Shown here piece by piece: positions 29,717-37,674 of a DNA stretch of 64,000 nucleotides. The notes beneath the pieces were generated by a model. It ran no database searches, was not told the origin of the DNA, and saw nothing but the letters and a program-made list of their open reading frames with translations. The translations under genes and the position numbers were made by a program. This DNA is from Acidimicrobiales bacterium (GTDB taxonomy: Bacteria > Actinomycetota > Acidimicrobiia > Acidimicrobiales > Aldehydirespiratoraceae): assembly GCA_029263195.1 (NCBI GenBank), contig JAJCXX010000028.1, positions 35,712-99,711 on the forward strand, given 5' to 3'. Position 1 is the first letter of the stretch; each line of letters begins with the position of its first letter.

Positions 29717-30958
29717 TCAGTACGGCCAGTCCGAACCAGCGTGACCGAGCAGTCGGGTGAGCGGCTTGAGCCTCAAGGTGAGGAGCACCTTGATGGTCAC
29801 GTTTCGTAGAAACCAAGGAAGCTGCAGGGTTTGACGAAGCAGGTTGCGAACTCTGTCGAGTGGGCCCAGTTCAGCCCGCCGGTATTCGGCCATCGACTGA
29901 TTCCGACCCATATAGCGCCAGCGGCCACCGCCAAACGTCGTGGTCAACAAGGCCATGGTCACGCCGATCGAACTGAATGAGTCGTGAATCAACATGGTGC
30001 CTTCGGGACGGACCCGGTTGCCCCAGTCGACGATATCGGAACGCGCCGGCCCGAACCGATGGGCACCGTCGATGTAGAGAAGCGCGACGTCGCCACCGAC
30101 ATCACCGAGCGCCGAACTCGACAACTTGCGGATGTGGCGCACACGATCGAACACTCCTGCCTCGCTGAGATTTGCCGTGAACACCGCGTGATCCTCATCG
30201 CCTCGGGCCTGGTCGGGACTGATCTCCTGCGGGCCTCTATCACCGCCACCGTGCGGGTCAATGGCGATCACCTCGACCTGCTCGTCGGCGGCCAGCGCCA
30301 CAACGATGATCGAACGCCCACGAAAGCTGCCGACCTCAACCATCTTCTCCCCCGACTTCAGGAGAGACGCCTGGTCGTGGAGCTGTCGGGCTTGGTCGTC
30401 GGTCATCCAGCCTTCGACATCGACGACAGCTGTCAGCACCGTCTCGAACGTCGGTTTGTCTGACACGGTGGCGGATTCTACTGGTGAGGCTCCGCGCCCG
30501 TCCCGGCGCTGGAGATGAACGTGGGCACGAGCGGCGCCCCAAGTGATTCCGGCTTCTTGAAGCGACGGGTCGATATCGGAGAAGGCGGCCGGGCCGAGCT
30601 CGTAGGTGTCCTCGGGAAAAATCTCGACTGCCACCCGGTCGCGTCGTGGCGGAGCGGCTCCGATCTCGCTCAACAGCCCGTTCAGTGGGCCGATACCGTC
30701 TCGCAGGACCGCCAACGGGCTTCCCGTGGGCTGGTCGACATCGGCAGAGATGGCCTGACGCACCCGAGGCTCGAGATCGGCCACCAACTGCCGGACCACC
30801 GCCACGATCCGCTCATGGACCTCACCGGATGGGTCGACGCCTCCCTGGACCGATCGATCCACAGCAATGCCCACCAGCCAGCCCGAGAGAGCCTCCGACA
30901 CGGAGTTCGCGAACTCGCCGGAGATCAACCGCAGTCGGGTCTCGTCGCGTTGGTCCAC
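29717..30958 (-). CDS. Two-domain protein: uncharacterised N-terminal domain plus Methyltransf_24 SAM-dependent methyltransferase
   Basis: The open frame is 413 residues without a stop. Residues about 165-413 form a class I methyltransferase related to the one at 18950: KMVEVGSFRGRSIIVVALA (SAM loop), VIAIDPHGGGDRG, VALLYIDGAHRFGPARSDI and GTMLIHDSFSS. Residues 1-160 (MDQRDETRLRLISGEFANSV, then a helical stretch with RQLVADLEPRVRQAISADV and RDRVAVEIFPEDTYEL) match nothing I recognise. An internal GTG (VSDKPTFE) could start a methyltransferase-only protein. However, TAGTAT sits 8 nt before the GTG at 30958, and the N-terminal composition looks genuinely coding, so I favour a fusion. It is divergent from aconitase X. 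Confidence 0.72.
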   Translation of the reverse strand: MDQRDETRLRLISGEFANSVSEALSGWLVGIAVDRSVQGGVDPSGEVHERIVAVVRQLVADLEPRVRQAISADVDQPTGSPLAVLRDGIGPLNGLLSEIGAAPPRRDRVAVEIFPEDTYELGPAAFSDIDPSLQEAGITWGAARAHVHLQRRDGRGASPVESATVSDKPTFETVLTAVVDVEGWMTDDQARQLHDQASLLKSGEKMVEVGSFRGRSIIVVALAADEQVEVIAIDPHGGGDRGPQEISPDQARGDEDHAVFTANLSEAGVFDRVRHIRKLSSSALGDVGGDVALLYIDGAHRFGPARSDIVDWGNRVRPEGTMLIHDSFSSIGVTMALLTTTFGGGRWRYMGRNQSMAEYRRAELGPLDRVRNLLRQTLQLPWFLRNVTIKVLLTLRLKPLTRLLGHAGSDWPY

Positions 30959-30966
30959 GGCCGCTC

Positions 30967-30976
30967 ATACTACGGT
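30967..30976. promoter_or_regulatory. Shared divergent -10 box (ANNNTANNNT) for the methyltransferase fusion and aconitase X
   Basis: ATACTACGGT contains TAGTAT on the minus strand (8 nt before GTG 30958) and TACGGT on the plus strand (7 nt before GTG 30984), overlapping by TA at 30971-30972. Confidence 0.55.
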
Positions 30977-30983
30977 TCGCCAC

Positions 30984-32279
30984 GTGCCCCTCGTCCTCGA
31001 CGACTCTGATCAGGCTGCGCTCGACGGAGATCGCGGACCCGCCTGGCAGCTGGCCATGCGCGTGATCGTGCGCATCGCCGAGGCCGTCGAGGCTGATCAC
31101 CTGCTCGACATCTCCGCCGCCCACATCGATTCGTGTCTCTACCACGGCCGATCTGGGCTCGATTTCGCCGACCGGCTGGCTGATGCCGGAGCGACGGTGA
31201 CCGTGCCGACGACGCTCAACGTGGCCTCGTTCGACCTTCGCCACCCCGACCTCTACCGCGGCGATCCCCAGACAGCTGCACTCGCCCGACGGCTCACCGA
31301 GCGCTACGAAGAGATGGGGTGCCGACCCACCTGGACTTGTGCGCCCTACCAATTGGAGGAGCGGCCCGAGTTCGGCCAGCACATTGCGTGGGCCGAATCA
31401 AACGCGATTGTGTTCGCCAATTCGGTGCTCGGAGCCCGCACCGGGCGCTACGGCGACTTCATCGACATCTGTGCGGCAATCACCGGACGGGCCCCCGCTG
31501 CCGGCCTGCACCTGGACGACAACCGCCAAGGGGGGGTGTTGTTTCGACTGGAAGGCGTGGCCGACCGTCTGCTCGACAACGATGGCCTCTACCCGGTTCT
31601 GGGGCATTTGGTCGGAGCGGCGACCGGCACGAGGAGTCCGGTGATCGAAGGTCTGCCGGGCGGCTTGAGTGAGGACCGCCTGAAGGCCCTCGGGGCCGCG
31701 GCAGCATCGTCGGGCTCGGTCGCCATGTTCCATGCGGTCGGTAGCACTCCGGAGGCACCAACCCTCGCCGACGCGTTTGGTGGACGAACTCCCGGCGAGA
31801 CGATCGTCGTTCGGCCCGACGATCTGCGCTCGACCCGTGACCGGTTGACCACCGCCATGGGCCGAGACATCGGCCCCATCGAGCGCAGTTCGGTCGATAT
31901 CGGCGCGATATGTGTTGGCACGCCTCACTACTCGGTCGGAGAGTTCGGGCGCTTGGTCGAACTCATCGCCACGAGCCGAGTCGCGGCCGGGGTGCAGTTC
32001 TTCGCGTCGACCGGTCGCGACGTCCTCATGGAGATCGAGCTGCGAGGCTGGGCCGAGCACCTCCGTGAGTCCGGGGTCACGATCGTCACCGATACCTGCA
32101 CCTACATCACTCCGATCCTGGCGAAGGTCGACGCCGCCATGACCGACTCGGCGAAGTGGGCCTACTACGCCCCCGGAAACATCGGGGTTGAAGTGGTGCT
32201 GGGAAGCGTCGAGGACTGCGTGGCGACCGCCGTCGCAGGCCATCTCGTACGAGACGAATCGATGTGGGCTGATGCCTGA
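30984..32279 (+). CDS. Aconitase X large (catalytic) subunit, DUF521
   Basis: The 431-residue protein starts at GTG 30984 with a leaderless-type promoter. It matches aconitase X: LLDISAAHIDSCLYHG, VPTTLNVASFDLRHP, TCAPYQLEERPEFGQHIAWAESNA (the TC.PY motif, split here), VFANSVLGARTGRYGDF, CVGTPHYSVGEF, and VTDTCTYITPIL with KWAYYAPGN. These Cys-containing motifs line the iron-sulfur/active site. Bacterial AcnX enzymes characterised so far dehydrate cis-3-hydroxy-L-proline; archaeal ones dehydrate phosphomevalonate. The ornithine-cyclodeaminase-like gene downstream favours the hydroxyproline reaction. The small subunit gene overlaps its end. Confidence 0.9.
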   Translation: MPLVLDDSDQAALDGDRGPAWQLAMRVIVRIAEAVEADHLLDISAAHIDSCLYHGRSGLDFADRLADAGATVTVPTTLNVASFDLRHPDLYRGDPQTAALARRLTERYEEMGCRPTWTCAPYQLEERPEFGQHIAWAESNAIVFANSVLGARTGRYGDFIDICAAITGRAPAAGLHLDDNRQGGVLFRLEGVADRLLDNDGLYPVLGHLVGAATGTRSPVIEGLPGGLSEDRLKALGAAAASSGSVAMFHAVGSTPEAPTLADAFGGRTPGETIVVRPDDLRSTRDRLTTAMGRDIGPIERSSVDIGAICVGTPHYSVGEFGRLVELIATSRVAAGVQFFASTGRDVLMEIELRGWAEHLRESGVTIVTDTCTYITPILAKVDAAMTDSAKWAYYAPGNIGVEVVLGSVEDCVATAVAGHLVRDESMWADA

Positions 32280-32700
32280 CAACGCACCCGTTCCCGAATC
32301 CAGAGTCCTGGTCGCCGGAGAGGCCACCGGTCCGGTCATGGTGCTCGATGAACCTCTCAGTTTCTGGGGAGGGCTCGACGCCGAGACCGGCCTCATCATC
32401 GACCGCCACCACCCGCAGGCCGAAAAGAGTGTCACCGGCACGGTGTTGGCCATGAGCACCGGCCGCGGATCGAGTTCGGCCAGTTCGGTACTCGCCGAGG
32501 CCATCCGTCTTCGCACGGCACCTGCCGCGATAGTGCTGCTCGAACCCGACGAAATCATCGTCCTTGGGGCCGTGGTTGCCGAGGAGCTCTACGGGATCAG
32601 CGTTCCGGTGGTCGTAGTGGATGAAACCACCTTCGCCCGTTTGAGGTCGGCCCGCTCGGCCGAGATCGACACCGCGGGCCGGCTCGCCCTCACCAACTGA
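32272..32700 (+). CDS. Aconitase X small (swivel) subunit, DUF126
   Basis: The ATG at 32272 overlaps the large-subunit gene by 8 bp and gives 142 residues. SRVLVAGEATGPVMVLDEPLSFWGGLD begins the swivelling beta-barrel of DUF126 (quoted for its VAGEATGPV motif), HPQAEKSVTGTVLAM follows, and STGRGSSSASSVLAEAI carries the conserved serine loop expected to close the active site. RTAPAAIVLLEPDEIIVLGAVVAEELYG completes the fold. It should form a heterodimer with DUF521; some bacterial homologues have the two fused in one chain. Confidence 0.9.
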   Translation: MPDNAPVPESRVLVAGEATGPVMVLDEPLSFWGGLDAETGLIIDRHHPQAEKSVTGTVLAMSTGRGSSSASSVLAEAIRLRTAPAAIVLLEPDEIIVLGAVVAEELYGISVPVVVVDETTFARLRSARSAEIDTAGRLALTN

Positions 32701-32719
32701 CCATCGAGGCCAGTCCGGT

Positions 32720-32725
32720 TAGGTT
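32720..32725 (+). promoter_or_regulatory. Leaderless -10 (TAGGTT) for the OCD-like gene
   Basis: TAGGTT lies 6 nt before the ATG at 32732, so this gene may have its own transcript besides read-through from aconitase X. Confidence 0.4.
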
Positions 32726-32731
32726 GCGGAC

Positions 32732-33601
32732 ATGCGATATCTGAACGCCGTGGATCTTCGGGCCGCGCTGCCGATGAGCGATGCCATCGGGGCCATGAGG
32801 ACCGCCTTCTCCGACGACCGCGAAAGCACCGTCCGAACCAAGTTGGGCCTATCTCTCTTCATGCCAGGCCGGGTCGGGGAGAACACCGGCGTGAAGGTGG
32901 TGTCGACCGTGCCCGGCGACCCGGCCGGAGTGGTGGCGGTGTTCGGATCCGATGGTCATCTCCTCGGCCTGGTCGACGGACCCACCCTCACCTCGATACG
33001 AACCGCCGCGGCCCCGGGACTGCTCACCGACCTGCTCGCGCCCGCCAGTGCCTCGGTCCTGGTCTTGTTCGGCGGCGGAGCCATGGCGTCCGACCAGGTT
33101 GCGGCCATCCGCTCCGTCCGCCCGATCCGCCGCGTGGTGATCTGGAGCCGTTCCGAGGAGACCGCCGCGGCCTGCGCCCAACGGGTGGGGGGCGAGATCG
33201 AGCTCGACCCTGATGCTGCCGCCTCGGTTGCCGACATCATCTCGACGGCGACACCCTCGCAGGCTCCGCTGTTTCGTTCAGCGGCAGTCAGACCCGGCAC
33301 ACACATCAATGCCGTGGGTGCCTACACGCCCGAGATGATCGAGATTCCCAACGACATCGTCCGGTCTGCGTTCGTCGTCGTCGACGACCGCGTCGCCGCG
33401 AACGAGGAGGCTGGAGATCTTCTTCAGGCCGGCAAGAGCCCCGATGCCGAGGTCGGCGACCTTCTGGCGGGGCGAGCGACCCGCGGAGACCAGCCCTACA
33501 CGCTATTCAAGTCGGTCGGGATCGCCGAACAGGACGTGGCGACGGCGGTCTTGGCTCTCCGCAATGCCGAACGCGACGACCTCGGCATCGAGCTCGAGTA
33601 G
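32732..33601 (+). CDS. Ornithine cyclodeaminase / mu-crystallin family reductase, candidate delta1-pyrroline-2-carboxylate reductase
   Basis: The 289-residue protein has the N-terminal dimer domain (YLNAVDLRAALPMSDAIGAM, RTKLGLSLFMPG, GVKVVSTVPGD) and the NAD(P)-binding domain (SVLVLFGGGAMASDQVAAIRS, GTHINAVGAYTPEMIEIP, the usual NAvGa.tP motif). DGPTLTSIRTAAAPGLLTDLLA is the substrate-side helix. Members include ornithine cyclodeaminase, but also reductases of cyclic imines. Next to aconitase X, reduction of delta1-pyrroline-2-carboxylate to L-proline is the likely role (family knowledge plus context). It is somewhat shorter than the usual 310-330 residues. Confidence 0.85.
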   Translation: MRYLNAVDLRAALPMSDAIGAMRTAFSDDRESTVRTKLGLSLFMPGRVGENTGVKVVSTVPGDPAGVVAVFGSDGHLLGLVDGPTLTSIRTAAAPGLLTDLLAPASASVLVLFGGGAMASDQVAAIRSVRPIRRVVIWSRSEETAAACAQRVGGEIELDPDAAASVADIISTATPSQAPLFRSAAVRPGTHINAVGAYTPEMIEIPNDIVRSAFVVVDDRVAANEEAGDLLQAGKSPDAEVGDLLAGRATRGDQPYTLFKSVGIAEQDVATAVLALRNAERDDLGIELE

Positions 33602-33625
33602 CAGATGATTCTGCTCGCAACGATC

Positions 33626-34669
33626 TCAGGCCTTCAACCCTGATCCGGTCAGAACCACCAGCACCGACTCGTCGTCGGCGATCACGCCTGCATCGCGCAG
33701 GCGGCAGGCTCCCGCGAAGGCCACCGCGCTGGAAGGCTCCACGTAAAAGCCGCTGTGGGCCAGTTCATCTCGAGCCGGCGCGATCTCCGACTCCGTCACA
33801 GCGATCGCCGAGCCACCGCTGTCTCGCAATGCTGCCAGCATTGCTCGACCTCGGACAGGGGCCGAAGAAGCGATCGCCGAAGCCACAGTCGGACCGGCCG
33901 TCACCGCATTCACCGTGTCGTCTCCGCTTTCGAACGCCTGCTGCAACGGTGCGCACGCCTCGGCTTGAGCGGCATGAATGTGGGGCATGTGGGTCAAGGT
34001 GCCGGCGTTCATGAGCTCTATGAACCCGACTCGTAGTCCCATCAGCAGCGACCCGTAGCCGACCGGCAACACAATGTGATCTGGCAGGCCGTCCGGATGC
34101 TGCTCCAGTAGTTCATACGCCAGGGTCTTCGTTCCGTGAATGAACAGCGGCTGCCAGTTGTGACTGGCATACACCCGGTTCTTGGCCAACTTGCGGGCTT
34201 CGGAGGCGACATCCTCGCGTGATCCATCGATGCGAGTGATCGTTGCACCATGAACCTCCGCCTGGAGCGTCTTGGCCTCGGGTGTGGTCGATGGAACCAG
34301 CACTTCGCATCGGATGCCCGCCGCCGCGGCATACATCGCCATGGAGGCGCCGGCGTTTCCGGATGAGTCGAGAAATATGTCGTCTACTCCGGCATCGCGT
34401 AGCCCGCTGATCAACACCGAAGAACCGCGATCCTTGAACGAACCCGAGGGCATCACGAAGTCGCACTTGATCGACACGCCCCGGGGGCCCGAGACCAATG
34501 GGGTTCCTCCCTCACCGAGCGAGACAATCGATCCGGAATCAACCGGGAGGCATTCGCGGTACCGCCATATCGATGGGTCGGCGGACTCGATGGGCCAGAC
34601 CAACCGGCCGTGATGGGGATGAATGTCGAACGGCTCGCCGTCAGCTTGACACCACGGGATATCGCTCAC
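33626..34669 (-). CDS. Threonine-synthase-like PLP-dependent enzyme
   Basis: The 347-residue protein starts at GTG 34669. IVSLGEGGTPLV (about 50) and MPSGSFKDRGSSVLISGL, with the PLP lysine, are the fold-type II threonine synthase signatures. DSSGNAGASMAMYAAAAGI binds the phosphate of PLP, and LTGSGLKA ends the protein. The N-terminus is short and lacks the zinc ribbon seen in some threonine synthases, so dehydratase or ammonia-lyase activity on a related amino acid is as likely as true threonine synthesis. It is convergent with the OCD-like gene and divergent from the S9 peptidase. Confidence 0.83.
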   Translation of the reverse strand: MSDIPWCQADGEPFDIHPHHGRLVWPIESADPSIWRYRECLPVDSGSIVSLGEGGTPLVSGPRGVSIKCDFVMPSGSFKDRGSSVLISGLRDAGVDDIFLDSSGNAGASMAMYAAAAGIRCEVLVPSTTPEAKTLQAEVHGATITRIDGSREDVASEARKLAKNRVYASHNWQPLFIHGTKTLAYELLEQHPDGLPDHIVLPVGYGSLLMGLRVGFIELMNAGTLTHMPHIHAAQAEACAPLQQAFESGDDTVNAVTAGPTVASAIASSAPVRGRAMLAALRDSGGSAIAVTESEIAPARDELAHSGFYVEPSSAVAFAGACRLRDAGVIADDESVLVVLTGSGLKA

Positions 34670-34675
34670 GACCCG

Positions 34676-34685
34676 AGACTACGCT
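34676..34685. promoter_or_regulatory. Shared divergent -10 box (ANNNTANNNT)
   Basis: AGACTACGCT holds TAGTCT on the minus strand and TACGCT on the plus strand, sharing TA at 34680-34681. Each is 6 nt before its start codon (GTG 34669 minus, ATG 34692 plus). Confidence 0.55.
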
Positions 34686-34691
34686 CGCTGA

Positions 34692-36620
34692 ATGACCCGA
34701 CCGATGAGCGCGGCCGATATTCATGAGATTCGAACCATCGGTACGGTGGTTCTCCACCCCGACTCCGGCAAGGTCGTCTACGCCGTCGGGTGGGCCGACC
34801 CGGATACAGATTCCAACCGGTCGCAGTTGCATGTTCACGACGGCACCGGATCCCGGCAGCTCACCCGCGGGCATGCCGACGGCTCGCCCCGCTTCTCCCC
34901 GTCCGGAGACCGGTTCGCTTTCATCAGATCGGAACCGAAGTCGAAGCCGGTGCTGATGACATCGGATTGGGGCCCCGGCGAACCCGTCGCGGTCGGCGAA
35001 TTCCCCGACGGCGTGATCGACTTCCGGTGGCTAGACGGCCAACGACTGGTGATCTTGGCGACGGAGCGACCCGAGGACCAAGTAGGCGTCGACGACGAAG
35101 AGCTCGAACGTCGTCCCCGCACCGTCCGAACCCTCGACTACCGCTTCAACGGCCGAGGATGGACCCACGATCGCAAGCGCCAGATCTTCGTGATCGATCT
35201 CGAGTCGGGGCGACAACGAAGGCTCTCCAACCCTGCCTTTGATCACTCAGCTCTCGCCGTCGATCCCGCCGGAGACCTGATCGCAACCGTGGTGGCATCC
35301 GACGACGACTCCGATCTGACCGGCGTCAATCACATCTGGACGTGTGGGGTCGATGGCGGCAACGCCGTTCAGATCACGTCCGTGGCCGGATCTTGGGCCG
35401 ACCTCTGTTGGCACCCCGACGGGCCTCTGGTAGCGGTTGGTTCACTCACCGCCGATCGGGTCGGGTTCTACTTTCTCCACCGGTTCGATCGCGGAGCCGA
35501 CCGATCCTGGGCCCAACCCGTGCGCCTTGGCGACGCCGACATCAATGTCGACGTGATGGCCGGGATCTCACCGGTAGTGGTCGACGACGCCATCTTGGCT
35601 CCCGGAGACTCCAGAGGGGCAACCGTGATCGACCGTTACCCGCTCGATGGTTCCGCCCCCACGCGGGTTCGAGGTGGCCGGGAGTTGGTCGGCTCATTCG
35701 ACTCCTCCCGGGATGGGGCACTCCTCGTGGCATCCATCGCCAGCCCGACCCGACCCGCTGAGCTATGGGACCTCTCGAACGCTGAGCCGGTCCGACTCAC
35801 ATTCCTCAACGACGAGCTCCTCGGGGAACTCGACTTGTCGGAGCCGGAGACCGTCAGCATCGAATCGACCGACGGGGCAACGGTCGAGGCCTGGATTCAC
35901 CGACCGCCGGAGTCGGCCCCGTCGCTCGGCCAGCCCGGCCCGGGTCTCGTCTACATACACGGCGGGCCTCTGGCCCAGTACGGCTACGGCTTCTTCGACG
36001 AGTTCCAGTTGGCCGCCGCGGAGGGGTTCACGGTGATTGCCGGCAACCCGCGAGGCGGCGACGGCTACGGCGAGGAATGGGCAACTTGCATCGTCGGCGA
36101 GCTCGGACAGCGCGACTGGGCCGACGTGACAGCGATTGCCGACCACCTCGTGTCACTTCCAGAAGTCGACGCCGATCGGATCGGAATCGGCGGCGGAAGC
36201 TACGGCGGCTACATGTCCGCCTGGGCCATCGGCCACACCGACCGGTTCCGTGCCGCACTCGTCGAGAGGGCCGTCATCAATTGGGAGAATTTTGCCGGAA
36301 CCACCGACATCCCGTACTTCCTGCCGATCTACATGAAGGCGACCAACGAGAGTGACGTCGAGGCGATCCGTAGGCAGTCGCCGATCACCTTCGCGGCCAA
36401 CGCCACCACCCCGACGCTGATCCTCCACTCCGAAGACGACTTTCGGTGCCCGATCGAGCAAGCCGAGCAGTTGTTCGCGGCCCTGCGGCGCAACGGATGC
36501 GACGCGACCTTCGTGCGGTTTCCTGGCGAGAATCACGAACTCAGTCGAAGCGGCTCTCCCCGTCACCGTGTCGAACGCCTCGACATCATCCACGAGTTCT
36601 TCCGAAGCCATCTCACCTGA
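34692..36620 (+). CDS. S9-family serine peptidase (prolyl oligopeptidase / acylaminoacyl-peptidase type)
   Basis: The 642-residue protein has a long N-terminal beta-propeller of WD/TolB-like blades (LTRGHADGSPRFSPSGDRFAF and similar repeats) and a C-terminal alpha/beta-hydrolase domain. GLVYIHGGPLAQYGYGFF precedes the nucleophile motif IGGGSYGGYMSAW (Ser near 504), the Asp is in LHSEDDFRCPIEQAEQLF, and the His in PGENHELSRSGSP. No signal peptide is seen, so it should trim short peptides in the cytosol. Prolyl or acyl-aminoacyl specificity cannot be separated; location beside proline-type catabolic genes makes proline release attractive. Confidence 0.92.
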   Translation: MTRPMSAADIHEIRTIGTVVLHPDSGKVVYAVGWADPDTDSNRSQLHVHDGTGSRQLTRGHADGSPRFSPSGDRFAFIRSEPKSKPVLMTSDWGPGEPVAVGEFPDGVIDFRWLDGQRLVILATERPEDQVGVDDEELERRPRTVRTLDYRFNGRGWTHDRKRQIFVIDLESGRQRRLSNPAFDHSALAVDPAGDLIATVVASDDDSDLTGVNHIWTCGVDGGNAVQITSVAGSWADLCWHPDGPLVAVGSLTADRVGFYFLHRFDRGADRSWAQPVRLGDADINVDVMAGISPVVVDDAILAPGDSRGATVIDRYPLDGSAPTRVRGGRELVGSFDSSRDGALLVASIASPTRPAELWDLSNAEPVRLTFLNDELLGELDLSEPETVSIESTDGATVEAWIHRPPESAPSLGQPGPGLVYIHGGPLAQYGYGFFDEFQLAAAEGFTVIAGNPRGGDGYGEEWATCIVGELGQRDWADVTAIADHLVSLPEVDADRIGIGGGSYGGYMSAWAIGHTDRFRAALVERAVINWENFAGTTDIPYFLPIYMKATNESDVEAIRRQSPITFAANATTPTLILHSEDDFRCPIEQAEQLFAALRRNGCDATFVRFPGENHELSRSGSPRHRVERLDIIHEFFRSHLT

Positions 36621-36628
36621 GAGTCCGG

Positions 36629-36634
36629 TACTGT
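36629..36634 (+). promoter_or_regulatory. Leaderless -10 (TACTGT) for the alcohol dehydrogenase
   Basis: TACTGT lies 7 nt before GTG 36642 and 8 bp after the S9 peptidase stop codon. Confidence 0.45.
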
Positions 36635-36641
36635 CTCGCAG

Positions 36642-37640
36642 GTGAAGGCAATTCGTCTCGTTACCCCGACCCAGCCTTTGGTGGACGCCGACCTCGACCC
36701 ACCACCACTCGGCGCCAGCGACGTCGAGGTGAGAATCGAAGCGGCCGGTATTTGCCGCTCGGATGTCCACTACCGCGCCGGAACCAGACCAGTCCCGACG
36801 CTGCCGATAACCCCCGGGCACGAGGTCGCTGGAACAATCGCCGCGGTCGGCTCCGAAGTGTCCGACAGAGCCGTGGGCGACCGTGTCGCGGTGCACTACC
36901 TAATGTCATGCGGTCAATGCGACCCATGTCGCGCCGGTCTCGAACAGTTCTGCACCACCGGCACGATGCTCGGTCTCTCGCGAGATGGCGGCTACGCCGA
37001 ATCGGTAACCGTGCCCGCCCGCAACGCCTTCCAGATACCCGACTCGCTCCCGATCGAGGTTGCCGCGATCATGATGTGTTCGTCGGCTACCTCGCTCCAT
37101 GCGCTGCGCAAGGGCCGATTCGTACCCGGTGAAAGCGTGGCCGTATTCGGATGCGGTGGCCTCGGGATATCGGCCATCAAGATCGCATTCGCTCTTGGTG
37201 CCGTCGAGGTCCACGCCGTCGACATCAACCCCGAGAAGCTTGCCGTTGCCGAGGCCCTCGGCGCCGTTGCCGTACCGTTCGACCGAGCCGATTCGGTCAC
37301 TGCCGACGTTGCACTTGAGCTGGTCGGCCTGCCGGCCACGATGAAGGCCGCCGTCGACAGCCTCGCAGTGCAGGGCCGCGCTGTTGCCGTCGGAATCACC
37401 CACGAACCATTCCCGCTCGACTCGTTCAGTGATCTGGTGCTGCGCGAGGCCGAGGTGATCGGCTCATCGGACCATCTGGCCAGCGAGGTGGCGGAACTCA
37501 TCGACATGGTCGACCGTAATCTCATCGACCTGTCTGATGTGGTCACCGCAACCGTGCCTCTCGAAGCCACCTCGATCAATCATGCGATGGATCAACTCGA
37601 GAACTTCGAGGGTGGCATTCGTACGGTGATCACTCCCTGA
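36642..37640 (+). CDS. Zinc-dependent medium-chain alcohol dehydrogenase
   Basis: The 332-residue protein starts at GTG 36642. Catalytic zinc ligands lie in AAGICRSDVHYRAG and the TPGHEVAGTIAAVGSEV motif; structural zinc ligands are CGQCDPCRAGLEQFC. The Rossmann motif VAVFGCGGLGISAIKIA follows at about residue 165. MDR-family oxidation of a secondary alcohol or sugar-type substrate with NAD(P) is expected; the exact substrate is unknown. It is followed convergently by the selenoprotein gene. Confidence 0.9.
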   Translation: MKAIRLVTPTQPLVDADLDPPPLGASDVEVRIEAAGICRSDVHYRAGTRPVPTLPITPGHEVAGTIAAVGSEVSDRAVGDRVAVHYLMSCGQCDPCRAGLEQFCTTGTMLGLSRDGGYAESVTVPARNAFQIPDSLPIEVAAIMMCSSATSLHALRKGRFVPGESVAVFGCGGLGISAIKIAFALGAVEVHAVDINPEKLAVAEALGAVAVPFDRADSVTADVALELVGLPATMKAAVDSLAVQGRAVAVGITHEPFPLDSFSDLVLREAEVIGSSDHLASEVAELIDMVDRNLIDLSDVVTATVPLEATSINHAMDQLENFEGGIRTVITP

Positions 37641-37674
37641 CCCAGAACACTCGAAGCAGTGGATTGCGAGCCTC

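Noticed and set aside
31398..32558. 386-codon minus-strand frame
   Set aside because: Shadow of the aconitase X genes, which are well conserved in motif and linked by overlap.
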